A stretch of 64,000 nucleotides of DNA. Origin: Chrysoperla carnea (lineage: Eukaryota; Arthropoda; Insecta; Neuroptera; Chrysopidae). The notes under the pieces were generated by a model that was given only the letters and a program-made list of their open reading frames with translations, did not search any database and was not told where the DNA came from. The DNA lies in NCBI RefSeq assembly GCF_905475395.1, contig NC_058338.1, positions 35,656,935 to 35,720,934 of the forward strand. Reading direction: 5' to 3'. Positions 29,011 through 41,339 of this stretch are shown piece by piece; within the stretch, counting starts at the first letter, position 1, and each line of letters opens with the position of its first letter. Position numbers and translations under genes: made by a program.

Positions 29011-31443
29011 TTAGTGTTTTGTTATCATTGTCCACAACGAATTAATATCTTCGACCAATGATGCATCTTTCTGACGTTTTTTACATTCATCGCTGTACAT
29101 CGCTTTTAATTTTGTTAGGTCTAATTCACTGAAGCCTTTCCGTTGCCCAAGAGTTGTATTTTCATTCTATAATTAATCCAAAAATTATGTTCAAGGATAA
29201 AGCACAAGCGATAAATTTTACCTAGAAACGTCTAAATCATTACTGACATCAACCTCTGTTATTAGGAAATAAAAAAACTGGATGAGAATCGAATCCATAA
29301 CCTGTTACATGAAGAAAATTTTTTTGCCACCAGAAGATAGAGTTTCCATCATCGATAACTTGTTATATAGAGATCAGTGGTTTCCATGTAGTAACATATC
29401 TCTCAGTGGCGGATTTAGGTTTGATGCCGCCCTCGGCACGGTTTGATATGCCCCGCCCTTTATGATTTGTGAGGGAGAGTTTTTTTTGACTATTTTTAGT
29501 ATTTATCGATCAAAATTAATATTGATAAGAGCCTATTGATCTATTGAAAAATTAACATTGCGGCAAATTAAAAAGTAAATTCAATCATTAGATTATTCAA
29601 TTTATTTTATTGAAAAAATTCGGATTGCCTTTGAATTACCTCGCCTTTGAAATTTTGACTTTCCGAAAATTTTGCCACCCTTAACATTGTCACGTGTATA
29701 AGCCTAAATCCAGCACTGGTACTTTTTCTCTATCCTGATGCTTAAGTGCCTAAAAGGTACTAAACGATGGATAGGCGAAAAATTTATTAAATATTTTAAA
29801 TGATTTCATATGGTCACATTTAGTTGTTTAGAGGTAGAATGAAAGACACATAAGGAAAGAGGGGCCTAGAGATACGGAACGATTCCGAATATAACTTTTA
29901 CCTTAGCGACAATTGTATTTTCTCCATTTTTTGAAAAAGCTTTTCCACTATAATGCATCACACTTTGATAGTCATATTCATAGCCAAAATTTGTTACAGT
30001 AGATGCGTTGTACTTTAAAAAATTATGTTCTTTACCTAAAAATATATTTTAAATAAATTAAAAATTTAATTGATATTTATATTTTTTCTGATGAGAACAG
30101 AATTTAACGAAATCCAGTATAGAAAGAAAAATTTATCGATATCCGAATTTAGCGATATATTGATATTATAAAGCTGTATAGGTATAGGGAGACACAATGT
30201 TTGCAGAGTTCAAAAAATTGTTTTCAAAAATTATCTTTTAATAATTATATTGCATAGACGATTTTTTCTATTTTTGGTTATTTTAAAGGTTGCAATTTTG
30301 AAACGAATGGCTTTAGAGGGTTAAACTATTTGGATTGTTGATCAGGATGACAATATCGCCATGAACTAGAGTTTCAAGAAAAATTTAATTAGAAGTCAAA
30401 ACCAATATTAAATGTATGGGGTTCTTTAAGAAAAAGATTCGTACGTTATGTGTGCTAATAGTAAAAATCGTCTATTATTTTATAATAAAATGAAAAAGAA
30501 TTGAATAAAACTATACCATCTTCTATATTGTCCCAAAGAATTGTTACATAATCATCTCTCTCCGTTGAACTTTGTTGATGGAAAAATCCTAAAGCATGTA
30601 ACATTTCATGTGTAATAATCCCTTTTCTCACACATTTTGGAGGTTTCAAGTTGATTGTCTAAAAATATAAAAGTAAAATACAAAATAGGTACTTCATCAA
30701 AGAAATCGAATGAGAAAACGAATAGGTCCTGTCATTTGGGGTCTTGAATCGGGTCACAATACCCCGAATTGACTGACAAGATCGGAAATGTGGGGAAGGG
30801 TTTGTGCTAAAAAATTTTGGTGAGTGGAAACTGAATAAAATGGTTTCCTGAAACTTCAAACTTTAGGTTATATTTTTAATGCCATCCGAATCGCACGGGT
30901 GTTTTCGCACACACGAATTTTAAAAGGTCGAAAAAAGTTGTCAGACAACCGCTTGTGAATTTCTATTCGTGTTTGCCGGACAATTTTTGTAAAATAACCA
31001 TTGAAAATCGAGTTTTTGACGATTTTTCGAAGGTTAGTGAATCACTTAATTGTTAACTTACTTGTCCTCCATCACCTTTTCTTCCAACAGAAGAATAACA
31101 TCCTTCATTATCACCTCGAAATGTAAGCCATGCATCGTCTGTATCGTCACGTTTTTTAAATTGAATACAAGTTTCATTATGATAATATTTAATCACATTT
31201 TTGATTTCGTCAATTTCTTCATCGGCTAGACAAAAATATAAAATTATTATTTCTTACGTTTTTTATATAAATTTTAATATAACATACAAAAATCATCTTT
31301 TTCAATTTCATACGGCACAATTCCATTTGGCCATCTGTGTTTTGTGTCTTTTAAACCATTTCGTACGTCTACCATATCAATATCAATATCGCCTTCAAAT
31401 TTTCCGCTTTGTTCCCAAAAATTTTCATCATATTGTGTAAGAC
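29011..31443 (-). CDS. Astacin-family zinc metalloprotease, 5' end incomplete
   Basis: Five exons found on the minus strand: 31443-31288, 31225-31062, 30658-30517, 30035-29902, 29166-29011. Phases agree and give about 250 residues plus stop. It would be a secreted zinc endopeptidase. Seen are the propeptide-like FEGDIDIDM, the mature start region [11 protein letters not shown], the zinc site [11 protein letters not shown] (three His and catalytic Glu) followed by ERDDYV, and the Met-turn SVMHY with its Tyr. The C-terminus ends soon after [18 protein letters not shown], so there are no CUB or EGF domains. The signal-peptide exon is missing: the first found exon begins at a modest acceptor (AAAAAAG) and needs one base from upstream. 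Just beyond lies a large repeat block (31.5-33.6 kb), so the first exon may lie past it, or the gene may have lost it. Confidence 0.85.
29404..29718. repeat. hAT-like non-autonomous element in astacin intron
   Basis: The left end CAGTGGCGGATTTAGG and the right end CCTAAATCCAGCACTG are imperfect inverted repeats of the CAGTG...CACTG type seen in hAT elements. The 315-base interior has no ORF. I saw no clean 8-base target duplication. Confidence 0.7.
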
Positions 31444-31455
31444 CTTTTTTAAATG

Positions 31456-31511
31456 GAAACGTAAGTTATTTTTTTTTAAATATAATTAAATGAAAACGTA
31501 AGTTATTTTTA
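31456..31511 (+). repeat. Direct repeat abutting family A copy A3
   Basis: GGAAACGTAAGTTATTTTT (31456) recurs as GAAAACGTAAGTTATTTTT (31493), immediately before the ATACCATG start of A3. It may be a local duplication linked with the insertion. Confidence 0.6.
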
Positions 31512-31862
31512 TACCATGTATATATGAAATATACATAGTATATTAAGTTTAGTCCCAAGTTTGTAACGCTTAAAAATAATGATGCTAGGAAAAAAATTTT
31601 GTCATAGGTGTTCATAAAATCACCTAATTAGTCCATTTCCGGCTGTCCGTCCGCCCGTCCGTCCGTGTGTGGACACGATAACTCAAAAACGAAAAAGATA
31701 TCAAGCTGAAATTTTTACAGCGTACTCAGGACGTAAAAAGTGAGGTCAAGTTCGTAAATGAGCATCATAGGTCAATTGGGTCTTGGGTCCGTAGGACCCA
31801 TATTGTAAACCGATAGAGATAGAAAAAAAGTTTAAATGTAAAAAATGTTCCTTATCAAAAAT
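31511..31862 (+). repeat. Family A copy A3, left part
   Basis: Starts ATACCATGTATATATG, has a clean GTCCGTCCG tract and runs to AATGTTCCTTAT, where the 308-base satellite begins instead of the usual right half. Confidence 0.85.
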
Positions 31863-31899
31863 TAACTTTGCGTATTCTATTCAAAATTATTAATTATTC

Positions 31900-33030
31900 C
31901 AAAATTACAAGTGTTGGTTTTTTCGATTTTTTGAAATTTTTTTAAGGGGCACCCCTTTACAAAAATCGAAAAAATCGAAAAAAAAATGTTGGCTCCGATT
32001 TCAATAAAACTCTGTTTATAAGGTAATTTTGACCTATAATTTACAAAAATCGTATTTATATAACGATTAGGAAACTAGTTTCGGAGATATCGAGCCAAAA
32101 TATGGGATAATGGATGATATTTCAAAAACTATGCTTCCAATCATCAAATGAATACGATTTTTGAATTTTTTGGGTCAAAGTTACCTTATATACGAAGTTT
32201 TATCCAAATCAGAAACCATAAATTTTTTTCGATTTTTTGGAATTTTTTTAAGGGGTACCCCTTTACAAAAATCGAAAAAATCGAAAAAAAAAATGTTGGC
32301 TCCGATTTCGATAAAACTCTGTTTATAGGGTAATTTTGACCCATTATTTACATAAATCGTATTTATATAACGATTAGGAAACTAGTTTCGGAGATATCGA
32401 GCCAAAATATGGGATAATGGATGATATTTCAAAAACTATGCTTCCAATCATCAAATGAATACGATTTTTGAATTTTTTGGGTCAAAGTTACCTTATATAC
32501 GAAGTTTTATCCAAATCAGAAACCATAAATTTTTTTCGATTTTTTGGAATTTTTTTAAGGGGTACCCCTTTACAAAAATCGAAAAAATCGAAAAAAAAAA
32601 ATGTTGGCTCCGATTTCGATAAAACTCTGTTTATAGGGTAATTTTGACCCATTATTTACAAAAATCGTATTTATATAACGATTAGGAAACTAGTTTCGGA
32701 GATATCGAGCCAAAATATGGGATAATGGGTGATATTTCAAAAACTATGCTTCCAATCATCAAATGAATACGATTTTTGAATTTTTTGGGTCAAAATTACC
32801 TTATATACTACGTTTCATTCAAATCAGAAATAATAAATTTTTTTCGATTTTTTGAAATTTTTTTAAGTTTCGGAGATATCGAGCCAAAATATGAGAAAAT
32901 GGGTGATATTTCTAAAACTATGCTTTTAACCAACAAATGAATACGATTTTTGAATTTTTTGGGTCAAAATTACCTTATATACTAAGTTTCATTCAAATCA
33001 GAAACCATAAATTTTTTTGATTTTTTGTTT
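31900..33030 (+). repeat. Satellite E: ~308-base tandem array
   Basis: About 3.6 units. The phrase GTTGGCTCCGATTTC starts at 31988, 32295 and 32603. Each full unit holds a hairpin: CGATTTTTTGGAAT then AAGGGGTACCCCTT then a run of AAAATCGAAAAAATCG. It also holds TCGGAGATATCGAGCC and GGGTCAAAATTACC. The last unit lacks the GGGGTACCCC centre. It sits between two family A segments. Confidence 0.93.
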
Positions 33031-33039
33031 ATGTACTTT

Positions 33040-33575
33040 AGTTTATGTATATGAAATATACCAAGGTATACTAAGTTTTGTCCCAAGTTTGTAACGCTTA
33101 AAAATATTGATGCTATGAACAAAATTTAGGTATAGGTGTTCATAAAATCATTAAATTAGTCCATTTTCGGTCTGTCTGTCTGTCGTCTGTCCATCTGTCA
33201 TCACGATAACTAAAAAACGAAAAAACATATCAAGCTGAAATTTTTATATAATGCATCTAAGTGAGCATTATATACATTATGTGTTCTCTCCCACTCTATG
33301 CAGGCACACAACAGAAGAACTGTTGTATAGCTGAAAAGACATCGAAGCCACGATACAAATCTTTTTTGCAATTTCATATAATATCTATAATATCTCTTAC
33401 TTAGATGCATTGCTTAACGCATGTACTTTGTCATACTCGCGATATTTATATGCCTAGATGTAAATCGAACTAGTGGTATATGTATGTATGTGTAATGTGA
33501 AAGAGTAATCAACACTGCCTATACATGGTATTTCAACAATTAACTCAGTCAATTTTTGTTTTCACTTGTTTAAAT
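33040..33575 (+). repeat. Family A copy, right of satellite E
   Basis: Starts ATGTATATGAAATATACC and ends GTTTTCACTTG. It has its own GTCTGTCTGTC tract, so it is a second copy and not just the other half of A3. It is split by the element at 33250-33411. Confidence 0.85.
33250..33411. repeat. MITE-like element nested in a family A copy
   Basis: The ends AATGCATCTAAGTGAG and CTTACTTAGATGCATT are inverted repeats with about two mismatches, 162 bases in total. Family A sequence stops at the left end; the right flank resumes a diverged family A sequence. Confidence 0.8.
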
Positions 33576-34780
33576 ATAAATAAAAACAAGACATGCAACA
33601 GTGCTATTCGTGTAAATACTCTGAATATAAATAAAATACTAAAAAAATATTAAGTGCTTTTAATTAAGTTCATATAAATACCTTCTAATATACAAATATG
33701 AAAAAAAATAAGTTTAACAATGTTTATATCCACCATTATTAGAAAATAATGTGCTATAAAATTTAACCTGCTATATATACAAAAAATTTTGTAGGGTATG
33801 AATACTGGGTATGGACAATCGATTGAGTATTAACTTTCATTGAGACATTTATTGTTTTCATCCTGCAAATAGAAATAAAAATGATTAACAATCTGCTCTA
33901 GAAAGTGACATTTATCCCAATCAAAGAAATTTTCCCGATGTTTCTCAATCTGTTTTAAGCAGTGAAGTCCTTTTAAAGAATAGAGAGAATCACAAAAAAT
34001 GTGTTGCGGAGCTTAATAAAACTTGGTGTGTAGGGTAATTTTGATCTAAAAAGAGCAAAATTCGGGTTCATTTAACGACTGGATGTGTAGTTTTTGATAT
34101 ATTTTGGAGCGGATTACGAAAAATACTCATCTAATCGTCAAATGAGCTAAATTTTTATTTTTGGGTCTTAATTATATTCAGCAAATTTTTTGATCTGTCG
34201 ACTGGAGAAATTTCTCCGAAATACAGAAACTATCCGTTCAAAGAAGCCTGATCCTGAAACAAACAACAAACATTACGGAACTAGTAAAATGGAAGTATTT
34301 GTCATATACAAAGTTGTATACAATAAATTTTACTATAGTTTTTCAATGAATACAATAGTTTACCTAATCAGGAAATTATTGGTTCGATTTTTAAAGGCTA
34401 AAACCACCACAATTTATTTTTATTATGTATGTCACGTTTTTTTGATAATGCATTTTTCGACAATTGTTTATAATCTTTTTATTCATTAACAATTTAATCA
34501 ATTCCGCAAACTGAGTATGTTCACATGCTTTAATTTTTAATTTTAATACGTGTATGTTATGAACTAATGTTTTTTGTGCAATAAAAAAAGTAAAAAGTAC
34601 AAATTTTCCCTTTAAAATAGGAAAAATCAATTAACAATAGGCGTGAATTTAGTTATTATAATTCACGAAGCGAATAATTATGATTTAACCGGTTATACTT
34701 CTAAAATTTCCACATTCCTAATTGCCTTAATAACATTTAGTGAATCTTCTGAAAGAAAATAGAGTCATTTTGTTATAGTT
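33576..34780. other. Noncoding, with a diverged satellite E-like stretch
   Basis: At about 34010-34185 the order of phrases resembles a satellite E unit (TAGGGTAATTTTGATC, TTTAACGACTGG, TTTTTGGGTCTTAATTA). No gene is supported in this stretch. Confidence 0.5.
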
Positions 34781-35000
34781 TTTAAATGTTCCGGGTACGG
34801 AATCCTAAACTCGCTTTTGAAACATAGCTAAGAACATTCTCCACTAAATTATCTTTCAATCGAAACAAAAAATCAACGTCATGTCAGTTCATCCGTTTAG
34901 GCGCTACGATGCCACAGATAGGCAGGCAGACACACATACAAAGTGGTCAAACTTATAACACTCTTTCTTTGATTCGGGGATTAAAAAAACGAAAAACTTT
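34780..35000 (+). repeat. Family H dispersed repeat, copy 1
   Basis: Contains GGGTACGGAATCCTAAACT, AAATTATCTTTCAA, GTTCATCCGTTTAGGCGCTA and ACGATGCCACAGATAGGCAG. A diverged copy is at 53860-54340. I recall similar phrases from insect dispersed repeats but cannot assign the class. Confidence 0.65.
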
Positions 35001-35204
35001 TAGACAAATGATATGGAGAAATACTGCACAGCAACGATGCCACCATTTTTATTAAAAAACAAAAAATTAAATTTGAATGGTCCAAAATTGTTTGTTTCTG
35101 TTACGTCCTGAATAATAAGTTAATCAGTCTGCGTTTGGTTATGCTTTCGAGAAGAAACACCTACACACTGAATTTGACACCTACACACTGAATTTGAATA
35201 AAAG

Positions 35205-35415
35205 TTGCAGAATTTGATGGGGGACATCGTGACATCAAATTGAACCTATTTCTTCGGGTTGTTTTAATAGTCAAATTAGACCCTGAATGGTAACAGATAG
35301 AATATCACTTTAAGATAGAGAATTGATCCCCATAAAAAACTAACAATTTTTATTGAAAACGTTTTTTCTACAGAAAAATGCTTTCGGGAAAAGTTGTCAA
35401 GGGTAACATATTCTT
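35205..35415 (+). repeat. Family G dispersed repeat, copy 1
   Basis: Shares with 60800-61090, in order: TGATGGGGGA, ATTGAACCTATTTCTTCGGG-like, TTTTAATAGT, AATTGATCC and CTACAGAAAAAT ... AAAAGTTGTCA. Confidence 0.7.
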
Positions 35416-36879
35416 TTGTGAATAATATGTGTTTCACGATGAACACTTTGTCTCTAATCCATTTCAGAAATGCCCAGTCATAATCTCTTCATTGTATTTT
35501 CTCTATTTTTAACTTGTGAAACTAACAAACAAACAAAATTTATTTCTTATCATCATCCACAGATGATAGCTTTACTTTTTAGACATAAACTCCATAAGCC
35601 AAAGAAAAACTTTTTTTGTGAATAGGGGTGAAGTATGAACATGTGTTTGTATGTTATGTACCTTATGTTATCATATATATCTCTTCATATTATGCATGTA
35701 TAATATTATATAGTCTAGGCAACTTAATTGAAAACAATGGCTGTATGGCTAACTGACTTAACTGTTTAAAGATCCTGCTTATATTTCAATATTTATACTG
35801 TCTATAGATATTAATATTGTTAATTGTCCTATTTTACACAAAATACAATTGTGTATTGTCTATCTGTATTGCCTATTTCTAGATTATGTACAAGATAGTA
35901 TTAAGCATTTACTTTAGTTTTTTAGATATAAATAATATTAAAGTTTTATTTGGCAATTTCTTTTCGTTTGAATTAAGTATAAAAAGGAACAGAAATGGAA
36001 TAATTCGATGGGTTTATGAACATTTGTTAGTCACCACAGTGACTAGTAATAATAATTATTTCTTGGTGGTCAAAGCCTTAACAAGGAATAAGAGAGTACA
36101 AGTCTTAGGCAACAGAAAGGGAGTTGAATTAAATTCTATCACAAAGAGTCCTTTGGTTTTTTCGTTTTCTAAATTTGAGATTTTAGGAAACAAATACAAA
36201 TTTTGTAGGTACTATAGAACATCCAACAAAATGTCTTTGAAAATTTAGACTTGAATAGAAAATGTCCAAAATTTAAAACAATAATAATTAACTAAACGAT
36301 TTCTTTTGAAGTATATGGGCCTGATTGACATCAAAGAAGTTTTCGTTTAAGAATTCATTTATAAGTTATTAATGAATATGATAATTTGTTTATTCGGAAT
36401 TTTATTGATTTGTATATCGATCTGAGTTTTGATCTTGTTTTAATATTGATTTTCATTAGTAATTGGGGTTGTCATCTTTGCAATTTGATCGGGGAACTTC
36501 AGAAATCATGTTTAATCTCTTGACTCCCGATATCAACATAAATCTTCCAGATTTCAGTAAATAAAGTGATCGTTTGATTATTTCTTTCATATTCAGGTAG
36601 ATTCGACAGTTATACTACCCGGAACTCTCCTTAATTCGCCTATCCTATTGGTAATTCATTTTCATATTCCAAGAAAATTACTACAAAAGCTTCTCTCATG
36701 AATGTGATAAAAGAGAATATAACTTTTTTACGTTTATTTTTACAGTTTTAAACTACTGTTCGGATTTTGATGAAGCTTCATATTATTATAGCTTACACAT
36801 CAGAATAGGACATAGATTATAATTTATCTAGCTACAATAATGGTTGCCGAAGGTATAACGATAAACACTTTACATTACA

Positions 36880-37147
36880 CTTATATATTCTAAACTAATG
36901 GCTATATTAAATTGCGGAGCGCAGTGTGCTCTGTACCGCAAACCGTCTTATTTTTGTGAGAGATCGTTTAGGGGGGCGAGTTAAGTGTAGGCAAGCGGAT
37001 TGAAGAATCGCATATTGTAGGTTTGTCTTTAAGGTTGGCATTGTGTATATTGTGAGTGCTGTGAAAGGGAAATCAGTGAGGGCATGGTAAAGGAAAGGCT
37101 ACAACACGATAGTCGTTAAAGCTGAAATTGCTCAGAAAAGCAGGCAG
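36880..37147 (+). other. Candidate noncoding first exon and promoter of a plus-strand gene
   Basis: This is a GC-richer island in very AT-rich surroundings, ending in CAGGCAG followed by a strong donor GTAAGTACT at 37148. A TATATA box-like string lies near 36882 and the less AT-rich part begins near 36913. There is no long ORF inside. It fits a 5' UTR exon of a gene with a long first intron. No coding exon of that gene was found in the window. Confidence 0.4.
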
Positions 37148-38648
37148 GTAAGTACTAGTAATCGATAAAACACACATATTACGGTAATGTCTCATTTTAA
37201 ATGGTTTTTTAAATACGATCTATTATTTTTTTCTGTAAATAATAACATTCTTTGCATTGAGTACGTAGTTAAGGAACATATTATGAAAAAAATTGTCTGG
37301 CCTAATTTAGTATATAATATACATGCATATCATAATATGACGAAGTAAAAAGTTAAAATTCAACGTAGTAGAAAATTGTTTTTGACTGACTTGAATCCTA
37401 AGTATATGTTTGTGACATTTTATACTATGTTTGACATTCGAACGAATAATAATACTTAAAGTATGTACTACTGAGGGTGAAGGTGGGCTTAGTGGTAACA
37501 AACTATACGTACATTATATGCACATTTTAAACAGAGTGATATATCATTTACATGAAAAATATCATTGATTCAGTGCTACAATATAGGACACACCTATAAT
37601 AACACCTTTTAGTGAATTTTCCGAAGGAAATGGAGCTATTGCTTTTGTACTGATGTACATATGTACACTTACATAATTGAACATGTGCATAATCAATCAT
37701 TCAAACCAGCAAAAAAGCAAAGCCAATCTGAGTAAAAAAGTAAGCGCTACATTTATCATATACGAAGATACGATAGGATCACAGTTCCTGACGGGTGTCC
37801 CACCTATCTTTCTTTTTTTTTAATTCTTGCCTAGAATTAATCCGCTTTCTCATTTTTTGAAACAAATTATGAAAATTTATTATTTTATATTACGAACGCA
37901 TGAGAAAATGTGTAAAATTTATTTTTGGTCTATTCAGCTACAATAATTTTTATTAATTAATTCGATTATTTCATATGGAAATACGAAACTCGATATTTTG
38001 AATATATTAATTTTAAATTAATTTTAACCAAACCCGATGGCAATTCACGCTGTGTCAAGTCCTAACGAACCGTTACGTTATACTCAAACTTCAATAAGTT
38101 CACTCAAACCGCGAGTTGTAAAGACTAAACAATATATAAATTGAATTAGATATTTAGATCATCTTGTTCAATATCTAAAAATGTTTTCAACTAGATAGGA
38201 TTTATTCTTTATTTATTTAATATTAAAACAAATAGGATTTACTTTTCAAAAATTTGTTTTTCTTTAAACACAATTCTTGTAGATCTAGATGGTCAAAAAA
38301 AAATTACTAAATACATTCAAAATTGCTCTGTTATTTAGTTCGTAGTTTTAGGTGAGTTATGACTAAGTGGTTTGGAACCAAAAAAACAGAAATAGATAAA
38401 ATGAAAATGAAAAGGCACATTAATTTGCATAAGTTATCGCCACATTTGTACGTAAGACGATCAAATATTCAATTTAAAGTTTATAATTATTAGAAAAAAC
38501 TTTATTAATTTTCCAGTTTAATGGAAATTACAACATAGAACATGATATAAGTATATTTATTATAATTTATATTTGAATAATTTCGATAAAATATAATTTA
38601 TTTGAAAAACTGTTAATATAAAATAAAAAGCAATAAAATATATTAAAA
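37148..38648. other. Noncoding stretch, nothing recognised
   Basis: AT-rich. I see no exon, RNA gene or repeat that matches other parts of the window. Confidence 0.35.
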
Positions 38649-39134
38649 CTAGAGTGATACTCACCCACTTCGCTGGGTTTAGAAGTAAAGATTGCTTTCG
38701 TTTATCCCCTTTCTAAAACACTGGAGATAATGGTAAGGATTGTTTTACATAGGTAAAATATATGTATGGTTTTCTATTTTTTTAAATGTTTATTTTATTT
38801 ATTTTAGTAATTATTCATTGAGTACATCAGAAAAGATGGCCGTAAAATATTTTATATTGACTATTTATACAGAAATCTGTAATTTATGGTAATGTCAAAT
38901 GACTACTTTTACAGAAATTTGTAATTTATGGTAATGTCCAATTGAATTAATTTAAAAATTTTTTTTTATTTTTTTATTAATATATCTTTATAAATTATAT
39001 CTTATGTGTTATTCTGATATATCAGCTATATTGCTGTACAGTTTCATTAAAAACCATACGCTAGTTTTAGCGTGAAAGCGTAGCAAACAAACAAAGAAAC
39101 AAACATGCTTACTTTCGCATTTATAATATATAGA
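38649..39134 (-). mobile_element. Helitron-like non-autonomous element, family C copy 1
   Basis: Read on the minus strand: it starts TCTATATATTATAAATGCG and ends with the hairpin region ACCCAGCGAAGTGGGT, a short spacer ending in CACTCTAG, then T. The 5' TC, 3' hairpin, CTAG end and flanking T fit Helitrons. Internally it carries two tandem copies of a phrase ending in TGTAATTTATGGTAATGTC. No Rep/helicase ORF. Confidence 0.8.
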
Positions 39135-39535
39135 GCTTAGTCAGTCATATAGTAATGTAAAAATCGGCAAAAATAACTGGTCAAGTGCGAGTTCAACTCG
39201 CAAAGAGAGGGTTCTTTCTTACAGCCAATCATCTTTTTTACAGGCACCATCTTACAGCCTTAGTAAATATAACCCAAATTTCTTTGGTGGAATCAAAAAA
39301 AAATCTTACAACACGTAATGGAAAATTGCTACATAGGATGCCTTGTTTTGAAGTCCGTCGTATAATTAAAAATTTTTTAATTTAATATAATAAAAATTTT
39401 TCCATTTTTTATTATAAATTCTTCCCAAACTTGGCATACTTACAAAAAAAATTGTTTTTCAAGTTTGCGTGTGTAGTCACCTTTATAATTGATATTATAT
39501 TTGCATTTTTCAAACTGTTGTAATTAATAATACTT

Positions 39536-40072
39536 TTATACCATGTATATAAAGTATACCAAGGTATACTAAGTTTAGTCCTAAGTATGTAACGCTTAAA
39601 AATATTGATACTATGAACAAAATTTTGGTATAGGTGTTCATAAAATCACCTAATTAATCAGTCTGCCCGTCTGTCATCACGATTACTCTAAAACGAAAAG
39701 AAATATCAAGCTGAAATTTTTATAGCGTACTTAGGACGTAAAAAGTGAGGTCGAGTTCGTAAATGAGCAACATAGGTCAATTGGGTCTTGTTCTATCTCA
39801 ATCCGTTAGAGATAGAATAAAAGTTTTAAAATACAAAATGTTCCTTATAAAAAAATTAACAACTTTTGTTTGAAACATTTTTTCGTAAACATCACTGTTT
39901 ACTCGTGAGAGCGCAAATTATGCGCAAATAGTATAGTATGTATTAAATGGGAATATCACTTAAATATGTGTGACATGTATCGGTATATGTGTTATGTAAT
40001 CGAATAATCAACACTGTCTATACATGCTATTTCAACTATTATCTCAGTCAATTGTTTGTTTTCACCTGTGTT
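39536..40072 (+). repeat. Family A copy A4
   Basis: Starts ATACCATGTATATAAAGTAT and ends ATCTCAGTCAATTGTTTG then TTTTCACCTG. Full length. Confidence 0.85.
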
Positions 40073-40170
40073 CATTAAATTGAAAATATATTAAAAATTT
40101 GTAGTTAATAACGTCATATGTTTTAATAATGTAATATTTAAATATGTAATATTTACTTTTATTAGCTTCA

Positions 40171-40205
40171 TACGTATGTTAGTATGTTAGTATGTTAGTA
40201 TGTAA
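40171..40205 (+). repeat. GTTAGTAT microsatellite
   Basis: Four adjacent units of TATGTTAG type. Confidence 0.85.
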
Positions 40206-40504
40206 CGGAAACTTTGAACATGATTTTGAATCCTTTAAAATGTCGGATTAACTCCAAATTTTTCATAATATCAAGGACCGATGACAGTACATTAATTTAA
40301 TAAGTTAATTTGATTAACCTGATCAAGATTTTCAGTTTTTTTAAAATTTAAGATTAGTTTGATATAGGTAAGTGCATTTGTCCAACAGTTAAATTTAACT
40401 TTGATTAAAAAGTGATATAAGAATATAAGGACATATTAGTGAAGTTTGGGATTATTTTGCAATATATGATACAAAAAGATGATGAACATTTGTTTTTTGA
40501 GAAT

Positions 40505-40575
40505 GCGAAGGTAAAAAAATATGCGAATATTCGCGAATGCTAGCTAATACGAATATTCGGCACATCACTACTACA
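40505..40575 (-). repeat. hAT-like terminal fragment
   Basis: On the minus strand it reads GTAGTGATGTGCCGAATATT followed by CGTATTAGC and GCGAATATTCGC. The GTGATGTGCCG start is shared with 41634 downwards. It resembles ends of hAT elements with subterminal ATATTCG/CGAATAT motifs. Confidence 0.55.
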
Positions 40576-41339
40576 TAGTATTTATAAACTCTCATCTGAT
40601 AACATAAAGAGCAATAATACACCTATTATATGTCTACAAAATGAACAATTTGGCGTTCAAAGTGAATCTGAATAGAATACGTTCAACTGCATTATTTTTA
40701 TAACTTAAACTTTGAAAGATAAAAGTCTTGTTCTTACGTCAGTGGCCGTCTTTTTGTAAATTTTATTGTAAAATATTTAACTTTATAAAACTGTTACATC
40801 GTACAATAGAAAAATAGAAATAGAAAATTATTTAATTGATGAACAGATCAGCACCAAACGAATATGAATTTTTGAAGTTTTACTACTGGACATTTTTTCT
40901 TTATTTTGAAGTATGTACCAGCACTTCTTCGGCACTTCTCTAGGTCGAATAGTGAAAAAGTTTAATAATATATCTAACTGATCTTTTGTAAATAATTCGA
41001 AAATCATAATTGATGCCTTTCTTACATGACCCAATTAAGGTAGATTATCTTCCAATGATTCGTGTAAGTTTTTAGTTTTTGGAAAATATAACAAAATTAA
41101 ATAGTTTGCCATTCGTACATTTTGTACAGTACATCTAGCTATATACCAAGAGCCAAGCATGGCTTCAAATATTTGCCATTAAATAATTATGCGACAATAA
41201 GTGATTTATAGACCAATTTTGTAGTAAGGATTCTAAACCAGTTAAAATAGCATCAAAAATTCCAAATTCTGCTGACATCGCTTGTCTTTCGTATCCCCAT
41301 CAATACAAGTTGTTAAAACTGAGTTTTGGTTATATGAAA

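Noticed and set aside
29285-29310. tRNA T-arm-like string GGATTCGATTC on the minus strand
   Set aside because: No cloverleaf or A-box could be found around it.
33790-33866. Acceptor-like TTTCTATTTGCAG on the minus strand followed by GATGAAAACAATAAATG
   Set aside because: Considered as the missing astacin 5' exon. The short frame that follows is not signal-peptide-like and has no usable donor.
34190-34489. 99-codon plus-strand open frame and an opposing 79-codon frame
   Set aside because: They overlap each other on opposite strands in AT-rich DNA and show no domain.
35886-36248. 120-codon plus-strand open frame
   Set aside because: It matches no family that I recognise, has a composition typical of translated AT-rich DNA and no clear splice partners. 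I cannot exclude a lineage-specific gene.
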